Below, piece by piece: positions 1 to 10,090 of a stretch of 47,500 bases of DNA. The position numbers and the translations under genes are program-made. Position 1 is the stretch's first letter. Each line of letters begins with the position of its first letter. The notes under the pieces are model-generated. The model was given only the letters and a program-made list of their open reading frames with translations. It had not been told where the DNA came from and did no database searches. Source of the stretch: Stramonita haemastoma (lineage: Eukaryota; Mollusca; Gastropoda; Neogastropoda; Muricidae); the NCBI GenBank assembly GCA_030674155.1, contig CM060318.1, positions 77,852,680 through 77,900,179 of the forward strand. Reading direction: 5' to 3'.

Positions 1-1200
1 TCTCTAAAATGCAAGCAGATATTTTGATTCTTTCACATGTTTTTTGAACAGTCAAAATAAAACTGACTTTCACATTTCATGGGCTTTGGACATTATCCAG
101 CATTCCAAGGTGACACTGCTCATTACATCATCTATTATGGCTCATGATGGCTGGCTGACTGCCATGGCCAATACATGCAAAATTATTGCAACTTTCACAG
201 TGATACAATTACCAGAACAGTCCAGTAATAACATGTCAACATGACCTCTCCTCAACGATTATTGCCACACTGAATTTTTATTACATACACTTTGTTTAAA
301 TCCAAAGGCATTGGCTGTGCTAAAGTGGCAAGTAGGAATTCATGAAAGTTCAATAAAAAAAAATGTCAGTGCAAAATGAAAAAAAAAAAGAAAACTAGGA
401 TTCTCTCTCTCTCTCTCTCTCTCCATACAAAAAAAAAAATTTGATTTGATCTCTCTCTCATCTGTGTGTGTGTGTGCGCACATGCATGCATAATGCATGT
501 ATGCATCTATACCTATAATGGGGAGGGGGGGGGGGGAGTAAGAACTATTGGTGTGTGTTACAATAGACCAACACTAGTGGTTATTCATTTTCTCTGCCTT
601 ACATTTTGGTGTTGAACACTTGCTTGTTTCAACAATAGCCAAAGCCTTGTCAGCCTGACTAAAGCTGTTGTCAAAAGCTCACATCATACTTTAAAAAAAA
701 AAAAAAAAGTTAACTCGCATCATGCTGATGTCTTGATATGCAGTGTTTTGTATGGATTGCCAAAACCTTAAACCTAGCATAACAAAAGTGTTCATCCTCT
801 CATGAAACATATCTCCTGAAGATGAAGTATGGTTGGCTATTCAGTATACTGCGCCAAAAATTGGTCAGATATAATTTGATAGCAATTCTTGATGCTTGTA
901 TGTTGTGGACTCGGTGATTACACTTTTTTTCCCCTATTGCACTGTGTATATTAAACATATATACACATCACAGTCATTGCAGATCTCTCTGCAGAGAAAT
1001 TTGAGCTGCTGTCCTCAATGAGAGTAGATTGCAAGGGTGCAACACTTTTTTTTTTTTTTGGGGGGGGGGAGGGAGGGAATTCCTCTTATCTGTATGTATG
1101 TTTCTTTTGCCACGAGAAAGCTCTCTTTCACTAGAATCTTGCCATAGAGCACTCCTCTGTTGACATTAATTCTTTTACTAGTGTTAACTGATGAACATCT
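1..1200. other. Intergenic, no gene seen
   Basis: AT-rich sequence with short low-complexity tracts: a (CT)n run at about 403-422, a G run near 529-537, and a T14-G10 homopolymer junction at 1046-1069. A plus-strand AATAAA near 354 could be a chance polyadenylation signal. No ORF here has coding character or recognisable homology. Confidence 0.5.
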
Positions 1201-1204
1201 GTGT

Positions 1205-1525
1205 TGATGGACGGGATAGCTGAGTTGTTAAGACCTCTGACTTCAATCCAATGGGTCATGAAGTCATGGGTTCGAATCTTGGCTGCGTCTGGTGATTAAG
1301 GGTGGGGATATATTCTAATCTCCCAGGTCAACTTCCAAGTGCAGACCTGCCGGTGCCTTGATTTCCTTTGTGTATATACACACATGCAAAAGATCCTGTC
1401 ACTCATGTTCGCGTTCAGTGGATTACAGAAACACGACATACACAGCATACACCCCGATGTCTACAGAATCTTTACAATGTTGACGCCGGTAGAGAAAGGA
1501 GAGAAGACGAAGAACTGTTAGTGTT
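1205..1525 (+). mobile_element. tRNA-headed SINE (family S4)
   Basis: The head looks like a pol III tRNA-type promoter: an A-box-like GATAGCTGAGTTGTTAAG near 1215 and a B-box GGGTTCGAATC near 1269. It is followed by a body with GATCTCCCAGGTCAACTT and a pyrimidine/purine-rich end. The layout resembles the SINE bodies I recall from caenogastropod genomes. Apparent ORFs across it are not genes. The exact 3' end is not clear. Confidence 0.7.
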
Positions 1526-2088
1526 ACTTTGCACACTGGACATCACTTATAATCTCTAAGTAATGGAGGAAAAAACCAACTTCTGCAGGAATGGAATCCT
1601 CAATATGCATCTCACTTTATAAAGCAGCATGTTTTCATTAGACCACTGAGTTTCCAGATATAGACCACTTCTGAATAACATGCATGGTCAAGCAGACTAA
1701 ATCAATATAAACTAACTGCCCTTTTTCTAACATGCTGTGAGATAAATACTGAATCATTCAACATGGTAAATAAGCTTGGCAAGGAAAAGCAAAAGAGGAG
1801 GAGGGGTTGAGAGGTAAGGACTGATAGCAGAGATGGGTATTTTCAGCAAAAAGATCATACAGATCCACACAAACAGCATAATCCACAATAATCTGGCTAC
1901 CAAACCAAATCAACCATTTCAATTTGAATAATGTTCAATAATTTAAATTTTCCTTCTTCATAAAAAACTGAAATCAAAACTGGTTTGCATAATCAGTGTA
2001 AAGAAGGTCAAACATGTCTTAATACAACAGAGATTGTACTTGCTTTATAAATTATACATACACACACATATAGAGAAACACACACACA

Positions 2089-2090
<2 letters not shown>

Positions 2091-2171
<81 letters not shown>
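2091..2171. repeat. (TA)n microsatellite
   Basis: About 80 bp of nearly pure TA dinucleotide. It is flanked on the left by short CA runs and on the right by GT/TGCA-rich sequence to about 2245. Confidence 0.97.
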
Positions 2172-2173
<2 letters not shown>

Positions 2174-2530
2174 CGTGCATGCTGTGGTGTGTGTGCGTGT
2201 GGTGTGTACATGCATGCATATACACGTGCGTGCGTGCGTGTGTGTTACTGAGCCAGGAATCAGGAAAACATGAAAAAGCAAACATTGTCAAATTGAAAAA
2301 CAACTGAAAATCATGTACTAGCGGATAAAATTACATGTTCATGTATCAAATATGCCCTATGGCTAGATAGCATGAAAAAAAAAAAAAAAAAAAGTCAGAG
2401 GAGAAGTCAATTTGAAATGTGCACAAGTCCCACAAAAACTTCTTCAAGCTTGTAAAGCATATAATGTACTTAACATATCATGCTTATTAGCTTCAGCAGT
2501 AATGTTCCACACTTAGAAAATAGGAATTAT

Positions 2531-2532
<2 letters not shown>

Positions 2533-2572
<40 letters not shown>

Positions 2573-2636
2573 AGACGAGAAGAGAGAGAGAGACGAGGAG
2601 ACGAGAGAGAGAGAGCAGAGAGAGAGAGACACAGAC
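2533..2636. repeat. (GA)n microsatellite, degenerating to the right
   Basis: A pure GA run to about 2570 continues as an interrupted GA/GAC array with ACGAG interruptions. Confidence 0.95.
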
Positions 2637-3122
2637 TAAGGTCAATAGAATAAGTCAAGTTTCGATGCAAAAATGGATCCAAGTATTACATACTGGCATA
2701 CATACAGATAGAAAGAAAAGAAGGGCTTTATCAAGACCTGCTCTATCAAACATTCCAATTAGCTATGGTGTTTTACTTCAGACATGCTGCAAGTAGAACC
2801 TTAACAATCCAACAAGTGCATAGTTCAAATTCATTCATGAGTACCAATGTGTATGTACACAAAATTGCCAGCACAACATACACACACTGGAAATTCACCA
2901 ATATGAATTAAACTATTTCGAGTCACTTTTTCCAGGCTCTGTATTCCATTTCCCTACTGATTGCTTCAGTTTATAACCAGGCTCTTATCAACACTTGATC
3001 AAGACTTGATGAAAACTTTTACAACTGATGGGTCTTCTCTTGAACATTCCTCCAGTGATTCACAAAAGATGGTTGTGAAAATGTGGTGAAAATGAAATGG
3101 TTATAGAAATTCACTGATGGCA

Positions 3123-3124
<2 letters not shown>

Positions 3125-3197
<73 letters not shown>
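3125..3197. repeat. (CA)n microsatellite
   Basis: About 73 bp of pure CA dinucleotide. Confidence 0.97.
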
Positions 3198-3200
<3 letters not shown>

Positions 3201-3438
3201 GAGTCATATATTACATAGATTACAAGTGTAGCAAAATCAAATTATTGCTCCGTGATATTTAAATATAAAAAAGACAAAGAATTTCTATTTGAGTTAATAA
3301 CAATGTTCTAGTTCGATGTCAATAGAATATAATTATGTGCATAATATTAATAAAATGTACTGATTCAAAAGTTTAGGTGTCATGCTTCTAAAAATCCTAT
3401 CAAAACCCAAATTTGTCTACACTTCTTTTAAAAAAATT

Positions 3439-3444
3439 TTTATT
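3439..3444 (-). terminator. Candidate polyadenylation signal of ELOVL6
   Basis: TTTATT on the plus strand is AATAAA on the minus strand, about 455 bases past the restored ELOVL6 stop at 3898-3900. It is the first well-placed AATAAA I noted downstream. A plausible 3' UTR end, but AATAAA is common in DNA this AT-rich. Confidence 0.35.
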
Positions 3445-3897
3445 GTACATAGGCAGGCTTATTCTGCAATATATACCAATACAGTCCTTGCAATCACAGC
3501 TGTTATCATTAAAAAAAAAGTCAAGATCTTAAGTGTATATGCTTTTTTTTTTTTTACATAGCTAAAAATCCACATTTCCTTCTGCCTACATGTAAGAAAA
3601 TTCATTTCCAATAAGAAAAAAACTTCCACTGAAAAAAAAAACAGCATTCATTAAGAAGTAAACTTTGTTATGTTTCTGCTTCACAATGAAAACCTATGCA
3701 AAATCTACACAACCATAGAATGCTAGTTTGGTAACTTTTCCATTCTCTGGTAAACATGTGTCTCTATGTAACACTATGTCTGACCTGAGTCTGACTTTAT
3801 GTTCTTGCTCCCTCTTAGATCTAGCAACTTGTTCTATTCCATTCCAATAAAGTTATTTTTTATTTTTGATTCAAGCAAATTCACACTAGTACATTGT

Positions 3898-4747
3898 CTA
3901 TGCATGCTTTTTATCCCTTCCTGCTGATTTCCCTGTTAAACTATGATCTTTTGGTTTTTTCACAAGGTATGTTGTGTAAAAAAATGAGCAAAGAGTACAA
4001 AATAAGTAAAGTACATGACAGTGGAGTAATTTAAATTTGTGTAAGACTGCTGACAACTTTCACCTCTGCTCTTGATCATGTAGACAAACACATTAATGGT
4101 CATCCCAATTATCATCTGGGCCAGCTGTAGACTGGTGATGAACATATTTACCCATTTGGGGATGCTGCATCTCAAGGCTCGCAATGCGAAGTAAGTGTAC
4201 ATTACTGAATGCACAATATAGTTCATCACCATGAACCATCGACCCGGCGCCGTCTGTTCTGCGTAGCTAAACCAACAGTACAGGAGAACAGTTATGTGAT
4301 GGTACCAGTGAAGGAAAAGAAGCGACTGTTTTCGTAGAACGATAAAAACAGTGTCTCCAAGTTCGTACACTTTCGATACCGTAAACAAGCAAGACCAGAA
4401 ACCTGCTGGGACGTTCGTGAAGAATGAGGGATCACAGACCGAATGACGCCAGCTGTGCTGTCGATTGTATGGATCAGTTCGGGTAAAGTTCTGATGGTGC
4501 CAACGATACTGAAGACCGCCAGGATACCACTCCACAAGATCAGAGCAGGTCGCAGTTCATATCGCTGTCGATTTTTCATGTACATTTGGCCACCAAACAC
4601 AAACATAACATAAAACGCTGAATAGATGAAACTGTCTGTCCATCGCTCCTTCATAAACCCGAGAAATGCATCTCTATCAAAGTTTTTCTCAAATGGAAAC
4701 AGAAAAGAAGTGTTCTTGACACCGTCCATTTCAACTGATTCAGCCAT
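3898..4747 (-). CDS. ELOVL6: Elongation of very long chain fatty acids protein 6 (ELOVL6-like), two 1-nt frameshifts
   Basis: Membrane 3-ketoacyl-CoA synthase of the ER that lengthens C12-C16 acyl-CoA with malonyl-CoA (family knowledge). Seen: an N-terminal block with FGGQMYMKNRQRYELRP and LAVFSIVGTIRTLPE, then KVYELGDTVFIVLRK, the diagnostic HWYHH histidine box at 4296-4310 (about residues 147-151) and NYIVHSVMYTYFALRA. The start is ATG at 4747 (MAESVEMDG); an in-frame ATG at 4786 lies upstream of a good acceptor at 4767-4769 and is probably intronic. The frame breaks once near 4440-4460, before HSVCDPSFF, and once at an A7 tract (3978-3984), just after AHFF. Each break lacks one base. Reading on in the third frame gives FFYTTYLVKKPK and ends DKKHA at 3898, a KKXX ER-retrieval signal. 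Restored length is about 283 residues (human: 265). The coding part has no intron. Either a live gene with sequence errors or a recent pseudogene. Confidence 0.93.
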
Positions 4748-4766
4748 CAGAACTTTATACGAAGAC

Positions 4767-4930
4767 CTGTTGAAAGAAAGTGTCACACATAACAGACAGT
4801 GCTACCGTGTTTTATGCGGGCACTACACCGCGTGTGTGAAAGCAGCGTTTTGCTGTGTGTCGGTATAGCGACAAGCAACATTATCGATGATTGGATTTTT
4901 TGGTCGGTCGATATTCTTAGCCAATCAGCG
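4767..4930 (-). promoter_or_regulatory. ELOVL6 5' region: splice acceptor and CCAAT boxes
   Basis: On the minus strand a pyrimidine tract ending CAACAG (AG at 4768-4767) sits 20 bases before the ELOVL6 ATG, so the first exon is probably a separate untranslated one. CCAAT boxes occur in both orientations, on the minus strand at 4889-4894 and on the plus strand at 4921-4925. Whether this block is promoter or intron is not settled. A strong donor, CAC|GTAAGT near 5762 on the minus strand, is one candidate end for an upstream exon. Confidence 0.35.
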
Positions 4931-5914
4931 ATGTCAGGACATCCTCCGTCAAAACCAGTAAACAGAAAGTAAGACTGTCGGGCATTTTTTTTTTTTTAAT
5001 AGGAAATTCACTAGGTTTGAATACGTTCATAATCAAATAGCTTTAAGATAACAGTGACTTGCTACAGTATATGCTGTAATGCAATGTATCAAACTAACTT
5101 TCAGTTGTTGACCATGCTGTATTTGTTTGTAACGTCTGTTCACATCTACTTTCGTTTCCTTCCTTTGGCATTCTGTCGGTCACAGACAAAGGGCATCTTG
5201 CGCTGATTGGCTTAGATTTCAACTTGTTTATTAGTTATGACTATGTCCCAGCGGAGTTATCCGATTCAGAGACTGTATCAACCAACCACCATCATCAAGC
5301 AATTTTGTCAGTATTAGTCTGAACTTCGGCCTAGAGATTCCAACAGTGGTCAGCCATTTTGTTTGGGAAATAGGCTAGGCCTACAATAGCCTACCACAAA
5401 ATGGGCGTGTCTGAAATATGTTTAGACAACACCTGAAAGAGCGCACAGCAAGTCATCGTGTGTGTGTGTGTGTGTGTGTGTGTTGCAAAATGCAAGAGAA
5501 TACTCAAGATAAAGCTACTATAGCCATGTAATAAGGACTCAACGGCAAAAATAACTACCCATGCATGTAACACTTGATTTATTGATAAAACCGTCATACT
5601 TGTTTTGTTGTATGGGTGTAGAATTAGGGGGAATGAAATCCTTGATGCTTGGTAAATTTGAGTTTAAAATTTTTATATGCTTATTTTCGTTATTGAATGG
5701 TTCGTTTCTGGATGCAGCTGCTTGACTTCCAGTTGTCAAATGTTTATCAGGTGATGACTTACGTGACAAATCTTTGATTCGATCAGCGTGGCTAAATAAG
5801 ATGCGAAATATTGTAGTACAATGCAAATTTGACTGTGAAAGAGACAGTTTTGTTCAATATTTAATTCTACAAGATCTCACAACCTTCTTTATGGCATTTA
5901 GATGACATTTACAA
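4931..5914. other. Upstream flank of ELOVL6, no gene recognised
   Basis: Holds a short (GT)n at 5458-5483 and a dispersed-repeat motif GTCCCAGCGGAGTTATCC at 5247 that recurs near 25695 and 42760. A 95-codon minus-strand ORF (5539-5826) is not low complexity, but I recognise nothing in it. It overlaps a strong donor-like site near 5762, so it may belong to an untranslated exon. I do not call it a gene. Confidence 0.4.
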
Positions 5915-6005
5915 AACTGCATACACACGGGGACTGGCTGTAAAAAAAGCACAAGAGTGCTTATTCCATTATCCTCGATATAAAAGAATAAATCAATCAA
6001 TCAAT
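5915..6005 (+). mobile_element. SINE family S1, 3' fragment
   Basis: Matches the 3' part of the S1 SINE (fullest copies at 24008 and 30229): GGGGACTGG, then AGCACAAGAGTGCTTATTCC, TATCCTCGATATAAAAGAA and a (TCAA)n tail. 5'-truncated. Confidence 0.85.
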
Positions 6006-6718
6006 AATTAATTTTGCAATGAATTGAGAACTGAGCTGTGAGATAATAGTAGCCTATATGCCATTATTGAAAGTAATAAAACTATAAGGTTGATTTTGGT
6101 TTGGGAAAATATATAACGTCTCCACGGGATGTAGATCTGATGTTCACGCTTTATGGTTAGTCACAATCTTCCTATTTAGGTTGGACGTTTCCGCAATAAC
6201 CTATAGCCTACCACAGGAGAAAGAGTATGTTCAAAATGCAATAGGCCTATGTCTGTTTTAGGGGACGAATTTCATTTTATCATGGAACGTCCCCTCTCAT
6301 AATCTTTTGTGATATTTTATTCTTGAGCATTTTCTTCAACCAATGTCAAGTTGTTCTTTGTAGACCGATAAAATGTAACTCTCAAAAAAGTCCTCCTGTC
6401 TCTCAAATTTGCCGATATTTCTTTAAAGTTCTATTTTGTTGTCTTTCACAAGTGAATGTTGTAATTTTAAAGAAATCATTATAATTTTTTTTTTGGGGGG
6501 GGGAGGGGATTAGGCCAAAAGTATTCATTCTTTTATTATTCGTGTATAATTATGCGATGAGCTCTTACTTTTCAGTTCCTGTTGTGTTACTATCGATTAT
6601 ATTTTTGGATGTATTGCTGTAAGTTTGTTCTCTCGTTGAATTAGTTTGTAATCCTCCATACCCCAAAAGGGGTTAAAGGAATTAAATCTTGAATCTTACA
6701 AGTCTTTTTTACTCTAGA
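6006..6718. other. Intergenic, no gene seen
   Basis: AT-rich sequence without a plausible gene. Contains a T10-G9 junction at 6485-6503 whose flanks resemble those of another at 9273-9291. Confidence 0.5.
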
Positions 6719-6857
6719 TCTGGTGGATCGGTGGTCTTGGTGGTAATCGCCTTGCCTACAAAGCAAAAAGTCCGGTCGGAGTGTGCGGTGGTCCGTACCG
6801 CGTTTGGACCAAAACTTTTCCTCATCCATTAGACCCTGAGTGGTGGTCTGGGTGCTA

Positions 6858-6888
<31 letters not shown>

Positions 6889-7140
6889 CATGTGTTACAC
6901 ATCATTATTTAAGGCACGTAAAAGAACCCACGGCAGCAACGGGGTTGACCCTGGCAAAATTCTGTAGAAAAAAGCCACTTTGATAAGGAAACAAATAAAA
7001 TACAGTTGCATGCAGGAAAAAGAAAAAAAATGGGTAGACGCTGCACATGTGGCGACGCGCTCTCCCCGGGGAGAACAGCCCGAAATTCACGCAGAGAAAT
7101 TTGCAGTGACACAAAGTGGTACAAAATACAAATACAAAAA
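6719..7140 (+). mobile_element. tRNA-headed SINE (family S2), near full length
   Basis: The head GGTGGTCTTGGTGGTAATCG resembles an A box. A central core reads CTTTCGGATGAGACGATAAA at about 6860. The body has CCTGGCAAAATTCTGTAG, and the tail is GTGGTACAAAATACAAATAC plus poly-A. A second copy in the same orientation lies at 16925. The core is shared with family S1, although the tails differ. Confidence 0.85.
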
Positions 7141-7307
7141 AAAAAAAAAAGATCTATGTGATAGTAGACTTAAGTAACCAAAACAAACCTTACGATTAAA
7201 ACGGCCAAATGCTAAAGAAAACCTACAATAAAACATTACTAGCAGATCCGAAAATAACTTTGGTATCATCAACAATTTCTGGTTAACAAGTATACTCTTA
7301 GATTCCC

Positions 7308-7338
<31 letters not shown>

Positions 7339-8107
7339 ATAAGAATAGATGAATGGAAGAGAGTGTGGTCATTTTTCCATGTGCTTGTTGAACTTACATT
7401 GCACACAGGAATCAGAAACATGAAGAGCTACTGTGCACTTCATCCGCTTTTCACCAGACGCCGCTGAGATTCGAGCACACGACTTCATGGGATTGGAGTC
7501 GAAAGGTCTAAATGATAAAATCACTCGACTGTAGGCTAGGCCCTGATATTCATCAGGTTGGCTATCTAAATAAACAAACCTACGGTGGCAAACAGAAACT
7601 GGGATATATTCTTGCCGAACCTGAATTTGTTAATAATAATGCTAATGCTATTCATTAACCGTTTATTTCTCTTCGCACCTTGTTATCTTCCCTAGTAGAT
7701 TTTGAGTACCAATGGCTCCGTTGACGATGACCGGCAAACCCTCAGCGTTCTGCAAACTTTGCTTACCAGACTTCTCCGTCAAGCTTAGTACTGAGATCTA
7801 GGCTATCATATTCATACACAAATGCATGGAGTGATCTGAAAATTCATAGGCCTGTAGGGCCTAGGCCTTATCCCAGTTTCTAGAACTGCATCATAAAGAT
7901 CGATTTGAAGTAGATCTATACTTTGTTCCGTATTTCCGAAATATGACGTAAGAGTTAATGGCGCTGACACGATTCCAATGAGTTTCAAGTAGGCTAATAG
8001 GCTAGGGGGTACTCAGAGAAACTGCCATAATAAAATTGATGTTGAGGTAGGCCTACATGGTTTCTAAGATTATGCAGACTTTCAGCTCTTGTGTGCAGAT
8101 TGTATTG
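7141..8107. other. Intergenic, no gene seen
   Basis: Mixed sequence with a (GT)n run at about 7310-7334. The segment GAGATTCGAGCACACGACTTC near 7468 resembles a reversed SINE head, but I could not define an element. No gene supported. Confidence 0.45.
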
Positions 8108-8330
8108 TTTATTGTATTCTTTTATATCGAGGATAATGGGATAAGCACTCATGTGCTTTTTGTCATCCAGTCCCCATGTGTGTGCAGTTTTGTAAATATT
8201 GTCGTCTGTTCCCACCGGCACACAACGGCTTACTCTTACGAAAAGCGGAACAGGATTTAACATGTGCGCAAGATGTTCTGCATGCGTTTGCACACGGGGC
8301 GTCGGTTTACAGTCTCATCCGAAAGATCAA
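8108..8330 (-). mobile_element. SINE family S1, 5'-truncated copy
   Basis: Minus-strand S1 copy: the tail end TTCTTTTATATCGAGGATAA is at 8117, followed by TTCCCACCGGCACACAACGG, CTTACTCTTACGAAAAGCGG and CAGTCTCATCCGAAAG. The tRNA head is missing. The two roughly 70-100 codon ORFs over it are translations of the SINE. Confidence 0.88.
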
Positions 8331-8709
8331 TTTGTGTTTGGCTTTAATTCACGTCATTTTTAGTGATGCATTTTACATCACCATTTTCGTTTTCTTTACA
8401 TCTCTGTTAGGCTTTCTTTCCTCAGTGTGTATGTGTCTGTCTGCTTGTGCGTGTGTGTACATGCGTGTGTGTGTGGGCATGCGCGCACACTAGATCTAAA
8501 ATATGTTGGTGTAATAAATGATAAACCCAAAATGGAAGCTGGATGGGGCAACGTGTACAAGGCCTTTCAGTAAGTGGATTTGCATTGAAGGTCCTCGTGT
8601 TTTGAGTTCCAATTCGTTTTGGAATAAGGAGGCTGACAAACCAAATTCCAATTGGTTTGAGTATTTCTCCCCTGGAGCTAAACCAAGGTAGAGCACAGCA
8701 GTAAACACA

Positions 8710-8850
8710 GCCAGCTATGGCTGGTGGTATGGATAACACAAATACAAGCCAGCTATAGCTGGTGGTATGGATAACACAAATACAGTGGCTGGTGGTATGG
8801 CTGGCACAAACACAGCCAGCTATGGCTGGTGGTATGAATAACAAACACAG
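8710..8850. repeat. Short minisatellite, unit about 38-40 bp, about 4 copies
   Basis: Units share CTGGTGGTATGGATAACACA and AATACA/ACACAG. Several start with CCAGCTATGGCTGG, an imperfect palindrome that could form a small hairpin. The third unit is shortened. Confidence 0.85.
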
Positions 8851-9465
8851 CAAAAGACCAGGGAGGAGAGAGAGAGAAGGCTTTGCCAGGTTCAATCTGC
8901 CCTAATTGCCTCAAAAAATCCAGTGCAGTGTTCCAATGACACCTCAGAAGCTAGGAAAATAGTCAGCTTTGAAATGTGGGGTGGAAGTGCACAGGGCCTT
9001 GAGCATCCTTGGAATTGCAAAAAGCTCCTGAAATTTTCCTCTTTGTTGATCAGCTAGAACCCCTATGATTTACCATGGGTGAGAATTTTACACGTGTGAC
9101 CATTTTCCCAACATTTAGGTTGCCACGTTCTGTATTCAGGGATGTCAAAAACAAAATGTCACTGTCCATACATTTTTTGGTTTGTTTTATCACCCTTTTC
9201 CACGAATATCCAATGGCATGCTCTTTTTCAAAAGTTGGGGTGAGATTTAACATCTGTGCAAAATTATCATAATTTTTTTTTTGGGGGGGGGTAGGGGGAG
9301 TATTATAATGGGACCAAAGTCTCATCCAAAGGACTGGAAGGGGATTGAATTGGTACTAATGTTGGTCCTAAAGACAAAGCATACTCAACCCCCCCCCCCT
9401 CCCCTCCAATCAGTTCTTATGATTAGCAAATAATATAATAGTGTAGTGTCCACAAAATGTTCCAC
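8851..9465. other. Intergenic, no gene seen
   Basis: Contains the T10-G9 junction at 9273-9291 and a C-rich run near 9390-9407. ORFs of 60-90 codons on both strands have no recognisable features. Confidence 0.45.
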
Positions 9466-10090
9466 ATGCAGTGATGTCGGGTCAGAGGTCTCCTCTGCTA
9501 CTGGTAACAAGCCAGTACTACCTGTGTCTTGTGGATAGATGGAGCTCATCAGTCTGGGAAGACAGTTCATCTAGAAGGAAAACTCTGATTTCAAACCTCC
9601 ACTGCCCTACGGCCATACCTTCTCAAGGAGAGGTTTCGGGAATCAACCCTGGCCTGAGGAAAAATCTGAAGTTGGAGTCCCCAAGGCAGCTCGAGGCTGA
9701 ATACAACAACTTTCTGGCAACTCTTGCGATGGCACCGGAACTGTGCGCATCGGTGTTTGCCTTTCCAGTGGACCATTCAAGAGAAGTGGAGAGGGGGGCC
9801 TGCTGCATGGGTAACACCTTGCCCTCCATACTTACCCAGGCTTTGTGCTCTGAAGAGGTCACTCCAGCTTCGCTTTGCAGCATTGACAACACGTGAAGCA
9901 GCAGTCTACAGGTTATAAGTCTGCATACTCAATTGGCATTGAGTCAAATGCCAGGGGCTGCTTCCGACGGTGGGAGAGATCATTGCATCTCACTGGGCAG
10001 CTACCGCCCGCCTTAAGCTGGGCAGCCTCCAGCCAGTAAGGTCCTGCCCCGCCATGGTCCATAAGCCTCACTGGGTGCGTGGGGTGTAGG
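9466..10090 (+). mobile_element. Probable repetitive element of unknown class
   Basis: A GC-richer block than its surroundings, with a 141-codon plus-strand ORF (9471-9896) and a strong overlapping ORF on the other strand. It contains GGCAGCTCGAGGCTGAATAC and CTCACTGGGCAGCTACCGCC. The wording resembles sequences I associate with high-copy gastropod repeats, but this is memory, not a search. I see no transposase, RT or protein domain. The ends are not defined. Confidence 0.35.

Larger units (their letters stand above)
1526..3438. other. Intergenic with microsatellites, no gene seen
   Basis: No coding sequence is recognisable. The stretch holds a (TA)n array, a GA-rich array and a (CA)n array, listed separately, in AT-rich unique-looking sequence. 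The tyrosine/isoleucine and cysteine/valine ORFs here are translations of the dinucleotide repeats. Confidence 0.6.

Noticed and set aside
2008..2303. Several 60-80 codon ORFs on both strands over the TA/CA array
   Set aside because: Tyr-Ile and Cys-Val repeats are direct translations of dinucleotide microsatellites; they are open in many frames at once.
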